Shown here piece by piece: positions 1 through 7,100 of a stretch of DNA of 9,109 nt. Origin of the DNA: Akkermansiaceae bacterium UBA5689 (lineage in GTDB: Bacteria > Verrucomicrobiota > Verrucomicrobiia > Verrucomicrobiales > Akkermansiaceae); assembly GCA_002420305.1 (NCBI GenBank), contig DIHT01000064.1:1-9109 (forward strand). The letters are read 5' to 3'. The first letter of the stretch is position 1. Each line of letters starts with the position of its first letter. The notes beneath the pieces are model-generated. The model made no database searches. It was not told the origin of the DNA and saw nothing but the letters and a program-made list of their open reading frames with translations. Both the position numbers and the translations under genes were made by a program.

Positions 1-1
1 G

Positions 2-652
2 ATTTATGGGGAGATTCTCCATCAAGGTATCCCGGCCGCGTTTAATATGATGTCGATTGCCCTCGGGTTCTTTGTCTCAACGTATTACCTGAATAGTTAC
101 GGTGAAGTAGCGGTAGCTGCATTCGGGGTTGGCACCCGGATCGAGCAGATGGCTCTCCTCCCCGCACTTGGCCTAAGCTCCGCCATAATTTCGATTGTAG
201 GGCAGAATAACGGAGCGGGCCGCATGGACCGGGTTCACGAGTGTGTCTCCTTGTGTATTAAATACGGCCTTCTTCTTGTGACAGGGGCCTCTTTAATTTT
301 GCTCATTTTTGCGACCCCCCTTGTCCGACTATTCACAAGCGACCCTGCGGTAGTGGATGTCGGCACCAGCTACATCCGAATCATGGCTTTTATTCAGTGG
401 GCATATGTCATGAGTTTTATCCATATCGGCTATCTTCAAGCGGTCAAAAAGCCGATCTACGGCTTTATAGAATCCATCATCCGAAAAATTATTCTTCCTG
501 TAGGGATCTTTCACCTCCTGGTCATAATGGTCGGTATCGCGCTGACAACCTTCTTCCTCGCGATGGTCGCCATCAATATAGCGATGACCGTGGTCACCAT
601 TCTTTATGCCCAGTGGGTCCTGAGAAGTAGCATGAAGACGAAAGCCAACTGA
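2..652 (+). CDS. MATE family efflux transporter, C-terminal half (5' end outside window)
   Basis: The reading frame is open from base 2, so the gene begins outside the window and the ATG at 47 is internal. The visible 216 residues match the second half of a MATE (NorM/DinF-like) cation-coupled drug antiporter of the inner membrane. About six hydrophobic segments can be read: the LPAAF-like start continuing into SIALGFFVSTYYL, ALGLSSAIISIVG, YGLLLVTGASLILLIFA, IMAFIQWAYVMSFIHIGYL, IILPVGIFHLLVIMVGI and FFLAMVAINIAMTVVTILY. The hallmark VGQNNGAGR follows the second segment, as is usual in the second MatE repeat, where the family has GQN.GA. The fragment has about half the family's usual 12 segments. 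It ends in a short basic tail (RSSMKTKAN). The substrate cannot be read from the sequence. The downstream neighbour is convergent, so it is not part of the minus-strand cluster. The family call is firm; the subfamily is open. Confidence 0.93.
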   Translation: MYGEILHQGIPAAFNMMSIALGFFVSTYYLNSYGEVAVAAFGVGTRIEQMALLPALGLSSAIISIVGQNNGAGRMDRVHECVSLCIKYGLLLVTGASLILLIFATPLVRLFTSDPAVVDVGTSYIRIMAFIQWAYVMSFIHIGYLQAVKKPIYGFIESIIRKIILPVGIFHLLVIMVGIALTTFFLAMVAINIAMTVVTILYAQWVLRSSMKTKAN

Positions 653-665
653 TCCTTGTTGGATC
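645..665. terminator. Possible weak terminator in the convergent gap
   Basis: Two small inverted repeats lie at and just after the MATE stop codon: CCAAC (645-649) with GTTGG (658-662), and GATCC (651-655) with GGATC (661-665). They overlap, so only one can form at a time. Neither is followed by a clear T-run on either strand. The convergent genes are only 47 bp apart, so some bidirectional stop would be expected here, but the stems are short and the call is tentative. Confidence 0.2.
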
Positions 666-699
666 TCCCTCCGACACCGTAGAAACACCGTCTTTGGAA

Positions 700-1794
700 C
701 TAATGGGCTCGTTGGTCAATCTGAATGAGCTTGCCGATGACTTGATCACAGATCGCGTGAGAGCGCTCATTACATGAATTCGTGGCCACCGAAAACGCGC
801 GATCCAGACTTGGAGCCACCCATACGGTGGCATACCACATCGTATTGCTTCCGCTATGAGTGAAGACTGTTCCTTTCGACCACGCTCTCTTACCAATCAC
901 CCAGCCACCCGCATATGTCCCTGATGGCGTCACTAGCTTCCGGCGAGCCTCAGCGTTGAGCCTGATATCCGGTCCTTCGGGAAGGTAACATCTGAGAAAC
1001 TTCGCCCAGTCCGACATGGAACAGTGGGCGCGGCCCGCGGGGCCGAGGGCGGGAGCGTTATCCGATTGGCTCGCTCTCCAATTCTTTCCAGCCCTGACGT
1101 GCCCCCAGGGTTGATCGACTTGTCCGATCCTCCCGGGCGCACCAAATCCAGCCGACATCATCCCAAGAGGTGTAAACAAACGATCCTTGATTAGAAATTC
1201 CCATGCCTTTCCGGTTGCTCGTTCAGCCATGCAGCCGGCGATCATATAGCCCAGATTCGAATATTTATACTCGCCTCGCTGATGTGGAGCTGGGCGCTTG
1301 AGAGCTTTCGTGAGCAGGGCGACTCGTCGCTCTAAAATCGGAAGGTCCCCATAGGACCACCAATCCACGGCGTTAGCCGGCACTCCTGCCCGGTGAGTGA
1401 GTAATTCCCATAGGCTAATCCGGTGAAACCCTGGTGCGATTGCACCCTTTGTCTCCGGCAGAGCCTCTATGAGTGTCGTCTCCCAGCGAAGCTCACCTTC
1501 CACAACTAGTCTCGCAATTACAGCCGCCGTCATGGCTTTTGTGCAGGAGCCGAGGTGAACTAGGTCTGAGCTCTTCAAGGGAACGTCGGCTCCAAATTTG
1601 CGCACTCCTGCCGAACACAGGGCTATAACCCCTTCAGAAGAAGTGATCGCTCCGAATATTCCAGGGATCTCTTCGCGGGCTACTGTGTCCACAAGGACCT
1701 TTGCTACCTCAGACGAAATCTGGCCGTCCTCGGGAACATCAGCGCCGGATGAAAAGGCGCTGAAGGAGAAGAAGGCCAGTATTCTCCATCTCAT
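700..1794 (-). CDS. Secreted serine hydrolase, beta-lactamase (class C-like) family
   Basis: A 364-residue protein of the beta-lactamase / penicillin-binding-protein-like family, which includes class C beta-lactamases, EstB-type esterases, D-aminopeptidases and 6-aminohexanoate-dimer hydrolases. Residues 1-18 (MRWR, then a Phe/Ser-rich hydrophobic stretch ending SSGA) look like a signal peptide, so it should act in the periplasm or outside. The catalytic set is complete: SCTK with nucleophile Ser83 and Lys86, YSN at 178-180, and HSG at 313-315 in place of KTG. The family blocks LLTHRAG (131-137) and PLGM (209-212) are present. HSG rather than KTG is common in the esterase/peptidase members and argues mildly against an antibiotic-resistance role. 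The start is supported by the signal peptide and an AAGG seven bases upstream. The ATG overlaps the stop of the upstream esterase by 4 nt, implying translational coupling. The fold is certain; the substrate is not. Confidence 0.9.
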   Translation of the reverse strand: MRWRILAFFSFSAFSSGADVPEDGQISSEVAKVLVDTVAREEIPGIFGAITSSEGVIALCSAGVRKFGADVPLKSSDLVHLGSCTKAMTAAVIARLVVEGELRWETTLIEALPETKGAIAPGFHRISLWELLTHRAGVPANAVDWWSYGDLPILERRVALLTKALKRPAPHQRGEYKYSNLGYMIAGCMAERATGKAWEFLIKDRLFTPLGMMSAGFGAPGRIGQVDQPWGHVRAGKNWRASQSDNAPALGPAGRAHCSMSDWAKFLRCYLPEGPDIRLNAEARRKLVTPSGTYAGGWVIGKRAWSKGTVFTHSGSNTMWYATVWVAPSLDRAFSVATNSCNERSHAICDQVIGKLIQIDQRAH

Positions 1795-2990
1795 CTGATG
1801 ACCTTATGATTTGATTGAGGCAGCTGGTCTGCTCTCAGTTGGGACGGATCGCTAATTAAGCGCACGCCCGAAATCACAGCATCTCCCTCTGAGTCGCCCG
1901 GACAGGAAATCCGAACGACATAGGAGCCCTTCCGCTCTCTTTTGGAGATCCCAAATTCACTCACAGGAATCGAATCCCACGAGGACGATTGCCGGCCAGG
2001 GTCCTGCGACGGGTAAGTTCGGCTGAGTCGTCTTCCATTTACCTCGACGGTTACGGTGCGGTTCACGCCTTCCTGCGTGAACCATTGGAGCGACAGATAA
2101 TGCCCAGGCTCGGGCTCCACCTTGATCGTGAACTCCAAAGGCTTCGTGCCAGTGATCGAGTAGGCGTAGCGCCCCTTTAAAAGCTGCGTTCCCTTATCAT
2201 CACGGGAGAACTGGATCCACGAATGGGGATGGGGTGTGCCGTCCCCAAGTCCCAGATCACGGAACACCGAATGCATTGCATTGGACCAGACTGCGTATCC
2301 ACTGGTATTTGGGTGGACACGGTCGGGTAGAAGCTTGGGAAGGGAGGCGCCATCGCTTCCCGCAAAGAGACGGTAGGTTTTCACCAATGTAACTCGTGCA
2401 TCATCATCCCAAGTCTCGGCGTAGAGGGCGTTGATTTTCTGAATTTCTGCAACCGGTCGATAGTCGTCCGGTGCGCAAGGGAAGGTCTCACATACGATAA
2501 TGCGCATGGCATCACTGTGCTTTTTCAGACGATCAACAATAAGTTTCACATTGGTAAATACGGTTTCACCTCGGGCTTTTTCGGCGAGGTCATTAGCGCC
2601 AATCATAATGACCACCGCCTTTGGATTGAGGTCCAGCACATCGCCCGGCAATCGCAGGAGGAGGCCGCGGCTGGTGTCGCCACTAATGCCGCGGTTCACA
2701 ACGTTCAAGTCACCGAAAAAGCCCCGGAAATCATCGCTCCAGCCCTGCGTAATCGAATCTCCAAGAAAAACGATCGAATCTTGATGCTTCTGGGTCTCGT
2801 TGAGCCACGAACTGCGTCGCCCTTTCCAAACCCCACGGAACCAATCGGTCCGCCTTAAGGGGCCAGCGCCAGGAACCCCCTCATCGCTATCGGGAATGGC
2901 AAGGGGGTCGCTCTCCTGCGCCACGGCCCCCAGCAAAAACATCAGTAAAAACAGAAGGCCTGTCACAACCTTCAAAGACGTCGTCTTCAT
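1791..2990 (-). CDS. Secreted SGNH/GDSL-family esterase with C-terminal beta domain
   Basis: A 399-residue exported hydrolase. Residues 1-24 are a signal peptide (MKTTSLK, then a Leu-rich core, with a predicted AVA/Q cut). The SGNH core spans about 70-245: block I FLGDSITQGW with nucleophile Ser79, block II NRGISGD with Gly104, block III IGANDL with Asn133, and block V DRVHPN with Asp223 and His226. The NRGISGDTS style matches the PAF-acetylhydrolase-like / lysophospholipase-L1-like branch, whose members often deacylate sugars or lipids. Residues about 246-385 form an additional, beta-rich region (YAYSITGTKPLEFTIKVEP, TVTVEVNGRRL, GSYVVRIS) that I cannot name; it resembles a carbohydrate-binding sandwich but has no diagnostic motif. 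No clear Shine-Dalgarno lies before the ATG, which is chosen because it gives the complete signal peptide. It overlaps the downstream serine hydrolase start (ATGA), so the two products are probably made in step. A repeat cluster lies just upstream. Confidence 0.92.
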   Translation of the reverse strand: MKTTSLKVVTGLLFLLMFLLGAVAQESDPLAIPDSDEGVPGAGPLRRTDWFRGVWKGRRSSWLNETQKHQDSIVFLGDSITQGWSDDFRGFFGDLNVVNRGISGDTSRGLLLRLPGDVLDLNPKAVVIMIGANDLAEKARGETVFTNVKLIVDRLKKHSDAMRIIVCETFPCAPDDYRPVAEIQKINALYAETWDDDARVTLVKTYRLFAGSDGASLPKLLPDRVHPNTSGYAVWSNAMHSVFRDLGLGDGTPHPHSWIQFSRDDKGTQLLKGRYAYSITGTKPLEFTIKVEPEPGHYLSLQWFTQEGVNRTVTVEVNGRRLSRTYPSQDPGRQSSSWDSIPVSEFGISKRERKGSYVVRISCPGDSEGDAVISGVRLISDPSQLRADQLPQSNHKVIR

Positions 2991-2994
2991 AGAC

Positions 2995-3052
2995 AGGAAT
3001 AGTGGTCAATCTGACCATTAACGGTCAATCACTGATAGTCGTGAGGAATAGT
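2995..3052 (-). promoter_or_regulatory. Repeat cluster upstream of the esterase; possible operator/promoter
   Basis: Read on the plus strand, AGGAATAGT occurs at 2995-3003 and again at 3044-3052, and GGTCAATC occurs at 3004-3011 and 3023-3030, 19 bp apart or about two helical turns. An inverted copy TGACCA (3012-3017) creates the 15-bp near-palindrome TGGTCAATCTGACCA at 3003-3017. In the direction of transcription the 8-mer reads GATTGACC, which contains TTGACC, close to a sigma-70 -35 box, although I find no good -10 at the right distance. The arrangement is what a regulator binding site would look like. No regulator is encoded in the window. Confidence 0.4.
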
Positions 3053-3110
3053 CCCTCGTCATAGGTAGCCGTCCATATTGAGGCCGCCCGGCTTGTTGGT
3101 GCCGTGTCAC

Positions 3111-3131
3111 CCCACGACGGTCGTCCTTGGG
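3111..3131 (-). terminator. Possible weak hairpin downstream of the 3141-4031 gene
   Basis: CCCA (3111-3114) can pair with TGGG (3128-3131) and, inside it, GACG (3116-3119) with CGTC (3122-3125), giving an eight-pair stem with a small bulge ten bases after the stop codon. There is no T-run after it on the minus strand, so it is at best an imperfect terminator or an mRNA-end structure. Confidence 0.2.
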
Positions 3132-3140
3132 TCACAGGGC

Positions 3141-4031
3141 CTACCGATCCGGGAATTCCTTCTTATATCGAGCAAGCAAGGAGGGAAAATCATTGGGCAC
3201 AAGGTAGAATCGGCCCCGAATACGTTTCTCTTCATCTGGGGCAAGCCCGCCGATCCGAAAATCACTGTGAAGACAGCGAATGACACCTTGGAACAGCTCC
3301 TGATAGGGTTCCCACGCCATCGCAAGGATCCATTTCTCGTCGCCGCTGACACAACCAATTAGCCCGAACGAGGAGGGCTTTGGGTTAAGGGGGCGGGGGT
3401 TGACATCGGTTCTGGGAACATCGGCAGGGCACCAGACCTGCCCGGGAACATAGCGCGCCTCCATTGCCCAGGGGGTGGTTGGCATGAAGTCGGGTTCTTC
3501 ATCATTATCCTGAAAAATAAAAGAGCGCTTCAGGTAGGCATACTTGTCATTTGTCACAGAGGACCCCATCCCAGTGAAAGTGCCAACCCGTGTGCAGGGT
3601 TGAGCCCAATGGACCAACGAGGCAGTGTTACCAAGATTCCGGGCAACAAGATCAAGAGTGACTCCATCGGGAACGGCGCGAATGATATGATCGATTGTTA
3701 CTCCGTCACTGAGGGTGCAGCGAAGCTTCAGCACAGTCCTTTCCTCATTGATTGAAAGCAGCTCTGTTTCGTGCGAAATCAGACTGTCCTCCCATTTTCT
3801 GTCGGTCGAGCCGGCCCGGCAGTAAGCCTCAAGATACCACGTATCGATTTTTCCACCTGGAATACCAGAGTGATGGATGGTTAGGATGTTGTTTTCCCAG
3901 GCCAAGGTGATGGGATGGGGACGCCCTTCGGATTGCGTAGGCCCACCAATGGCAGCGAAGATGCAAAAGATCAGCAGAAGGGCGAGGGCCGTGTGGGGCC
4001 CGAACCTCAAGACTCTGGAATACTTGGTCAT
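3141..4031 (-). CDS. Secreted six-cysteine protein of unknown function (conserved-type hypothetical)
   Basis: A 296-residue exported protein I cannot assign to a named family. A basic N-terminus and a hydrophobic core (about 14-29, ALALLLIFCIFAAIG) form a signal peptide; Cys23 is preceded by Phe, so it is not a lipobox. The mature part is beta-rich with alternating short strands, and has distinctive blocks: WYLEAYCRAGSTDRKW (65-80), HWAQPC (141-146), PGQVWCPADVPRTDVNPRPL (196-215), and EPYQELFQGV leading into CLHSDFRIGG (241-262). These blocks resemble hypothetical secreted proteins I recall from Planctomycetota and Verrucomicrobiota, but no function is known to me. Six cysteines (71, 105, 146, 201, 227, 253) would allow up to three disulfides outside the cytoplasm. 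A mutarotase-like or carbohydrate-binding beta sandwich is a guess. The start fits the signal peptide and a GAGG six bases upstream. It lies 96 bp after the large CotH gene and 150 bp before the esterase. Confidence 0.85.
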   Translation of the reverse strand: MTKYSRVLRFGPHTALALLLIFCIFAAIGGPTQSEGRPHPITLAWENNILTIHHSGIPGGKIDTWYLEAYCRAGSTDRKWEDSLISHETELLSINEERTVLKLRCTLSDGVTIDHIIRAVPDGVTLDLVARNLGNTASLVHWAQPCTRVGTFTGMGSSVTNDKYAYLKRSFIFQDNDEEPDFMPTTPWAMEARYVPGQVWCPADVPRTDVNPRPLNPKPSSFGLIGCVSGDEKWILAMAWEPYQELFQGVIRCLHSDFRIGGLAPDEEKRIRGRFYLVPNDFPSLLARYKKEFPDR

Positions 4032-4037
4032 GAACAG

Positions 4038-4052
4038 CCTCTGCGCCAGAGG
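4038..4052 (-). promoter_or_regulatory. Hairpin covering the ribosome-binding site of the 3141-4031 gene
   Basis: CCTCTG (4038-4043) and CAGAGG (4047-4052) form a perfect six-base inverted repeat with a three-base loop. In the transcript the 3' arm contains the only Shine-Dalgarno-like GAGG of this gene, ending six bases before its ATG. A folded stem would hide the site, so translation may depend on melting, an upstream ribosome or a bound factor. Confidence 0.35.
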
Positions 4053-4127
4053 GTAGCGACAGCACTCTGAAGCCAGAACTCAACCTCGCAATCCGCAGGA
4101 AAGCCTGTAGATAGGAGGGGCACTGGA

Positions 4128-7100
4128 TTAAGGAGAAAGCGTGAATTGGCTCCTTACATAGAGAGTTCGGTTCTCAGAAACCGGCGACACCCCCCGGAAC
4201 ACTAAGGTCTCGCTGCCGTCTCCGTTGTTCGACACGCTAATGAGGGTAAAATTTTCCCCGCCACCCGACCACGTGAGCAAATCTTCGCTGTATTGAGGTT
4301 CAATCAGGACATCTTCCGCGCCAATCCGGCGTCGCACTTCCATGGTAAGGTAGGACTCTGTCACGCCGTCAATTTCCAGTTCCCGGACAGCTGATTGAGG
4401 GGCCGCATGGTCCGAATGGGTCGATGGGCTACTCCCGAGGGCATATTCCATCAGATTGGTAAGACCATCACCGTCGGGATCTGCTGAATCATCAGCGATT
4501 CCTTCGGCAGTTCTCCACTGACTGTAACTAGTAGCGTCGCTCCCACCCGGATTCCCATCTGTTTCTGCGCTTGTTCGCCACGCGACAGGGGAATTGACGT
4601 TTGGCACCAGCCCGGGGGCTATGAGAACGAGGGAATACCCTTCGCCATCAGCACTCGCTGGCCACGGATCCGCATCATTGTATGTTACGTTCAGCACGAT
4701 TTCACCGGCCGAGTCGGAAACAACAAGCTGCTCTCCATCGTTGTCAAGGTCCCCGGAGTATTCTCCCGCTACCTGTAGTGTATTTCCATAGCGGAACTGG
4801 AAGGCGGCGAGATTGTTGACCAACACCATTCGTTCACCCGCAAGGAGACTTGTGCCTGTGGCAGCAGCATCGAAGTCAAAACCGATTCCAGCAGTAAAGG
4901 CCAGTCCACCTAGGTCGATTGGACGGGACCCCTTATTAAGGAGCTCGATGAACTCAAAGTCACTACTTTCGTCGAAGCCTGCATTCAGCTCCACGTCTCT
5001 GGGGGAAGAGGGGCGATAGTGAATTTCGGAAATCGCCAAACTCGTCCCATCAGCAAGGTCTGTATCCACCAGGAACGTCGCTGCCGTGAGAGGACTCCAT
5101 TCGTTTCCATTGCGAACCCGGGCGCGCACGACAGACGTACCAGCAGTGGAGAGAAAAAGAGGGTTCTCGGTAGAGCTCTTTGTGCCATCCAAGCGCAGAT
5201 CAAAGCTGATGTCGCTCGACGAACCACTGACTTGGTGGATCTCTACGGCCAGAGTGTTCTCCCCCTCAAAGAGAGCGTCAGCCGAAACTTCAAAGTTAAA
5301 AAAGGTGGTTTCGTCTGCGCCGCCAGCAACGGAATTGGCGTTAGTGAGATAGCTGATAACGCCTGCAGGCATGCCTGAGCGTGCCACCTCGATACCATTA
5401 AGATAAATCACCGCGCCATCATCTCGGCGGAGACCAATATTCAACCGCGAGAAGTCAGACGCTTCCGTAGCGTTAAAGGACCGTCGAAAATAGGTCGTAG
5501 GATATTTCGCATTCGAATTTGGTCCGAACGAGAGCGTTGTGACCTCATTGCCGTCACCGTATCCAAGCTCTGCGGGGCCGGAGTCCCAGGCCCCGTCATC
5601 AAAATCAGGCTGCCGCCATGCCGTTCCCTGGTTGCTCCCGTCGTCCAGATACTTCCAAACCGATCCGGCACTCACAAGGTTCTCCGTGGTAGTGCTACCC
5701 TCGTAGACTCTTGCTCCCGGGCTCAGCGCGCCACCAGGTCGCCTTGGATCCTCTCCATTGACGGTATAATAAATAGTTCCCGGACCACCTTCAATCAACA
5801 GTGGGCGACCACCGGTTATGGTTCCACCATGCTGCCCCAGAATCGGAGGATTCACATCTGGATACCAGTCCACTGAGCGGAGCTGGCTGATAAGAGTCGG
5901 CACTCGCCCCGTGATAAAATTTCGGACACCTTGGACCGCTCCGAGCCACGCGGCATGGCTCCGGTTGGTATCCCCCCAGCGAGCGGAATGAGCATAGATG
6001 GCTGGGCTGATATAATCCGCTCTTCGATTTACTCTCTCAATCCCAGCCGCATCGGTCAGGAGTCCATCGTTGTAGCAATACATCGCCACTCGATCGGCAA
6101 ATTTGGTGCGATACTCCACATTTTGAGTCGCGAGGCGCTCGTGGAGAGTGTGGGGGTTAAACTGATTCAGCGAGGTGCTCCTCGTGAACGGCGTCACCAT
6201 GTTATTTTCGCCGGTGCCGAGCGAGTGCTCACTGTCATGTTCGAAGAACTTGTAACCGTCTGGTGACACCCGGTTGTAGACCCCAAAGTAGTTGTTAGGA
6301 TTGGGCTGAGTGTAACGCGATCCCGGACCATCCCGATCACCCGTGTAGTAGGTGATGATCATGTAATCGATTAAGTTATCAATATCGACCAGCTTCTCGA
6401 TGCTGGGATTGGGGCTGCCGTCAGCATTTCTGCCTTGAATATTGTAATATGCTGAATTGCTTGAGAAACCGCTCTGCCATTTCTGCCAAAGGCGCTCATA
6501 GGAGGACCTATTGCCGTCGGTGACGCTCCCGAACGACTTGACCACATCGTAGTCGTCCTCGCTTCCTCCAAAATAGATTTCTCCATAGTTGGCCTCCGCT
6601 CGCTCGTCGGTTTCACACATCCCCCAGTAAATCCCGTTTAAGTACAGGTGATACCAGCGACTCTTTTTATAGGGATGGCCCATTTCACCCTGCAGATCAC
6701 GGGACCAAGTATCCCGAATAAAGCTATTCTGATTCGTTCCTCCCATTGCCCAGGAATAGTTCTGAGGTCCCCGAAGGTCGATCTTGTCGAACTCCTCCGC
6801 GCCCTCATCTCCAAACAGTTTATAGTTCAGGCGCCCTGCACCGTATTCGCCTCGGAAAAAGAGTCTGAAGGAGTGCTTGGGATTCTGAGTGCGGCGGGAG
6901 AAGCCACCCCGGATGCGAAGCCCGCACCCAGTTTGAAACCCTGTTTCATTGCCATCCGGATCCACCCATCCGGGAGGGTGAATGAGCTCCAGAGACGCCT
7001 CTCGCTCCCAAGCATACCCGCTGCTTCCTGGGTTTGAGTAAATCCCGGTCCCTGAGCTGGTCAGGCCTGCCTGATCCAGAACAATCGATAGAGTTGGGAT

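Noticed and set aside
713..724. TGGTCAATCTGA here matches 3003-3014, which might suggest a shared operator.
   Set aside because: It lies inside the 3' end of the serine hydrolase gene, and a repeated 12-mer is expected a couple of times by chance in a 9-kb window.
700..1794. Antibiotic-resistance beta-lactamase.
   Set aside because: The SxxK and YxN motifs fit the wider family, but HSG replaces KTG and the gene is coupled to an esterase; resistance cannot be claimed from sequence.
2517..2858. 113-codon plus-strand open frame opposite the esterase.
   Set aside because: It lies antisense to the conserved SGNH catalytic blocks, with no recognisable domain or ribosome-binding site.
3078..3362. 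94-codon plus-strand open frame starting in the 2991-3140 gap.
   Set aside because: Most of it is antisense to the C-terminal blocks of the secreted six-cysteine protein; no motif supports it.
3957..3977. Possible lipoprotein signal (IFC, Cys23) in the 3141-4031 product.
   Set aside because: Phe directly before the Cys does not fit a lipobox, so an ordinary signal peptide is more likely.
4131..4250. Possible PEP-CTERM or other sorting tail at the end of the 1650-residue protein.
   Set aside because: The C-terminus (RTLYVRSQFTLSP) has no PEP motif, no hydrophobic segment and no basic tail.
5019..5378. 119-codon plus-strand open frame opposite the large gene.
   Set aside because: It lies antisense to well-patterned domain sequence (LTD2 and jelly roll 2) and has no protein-like motif.
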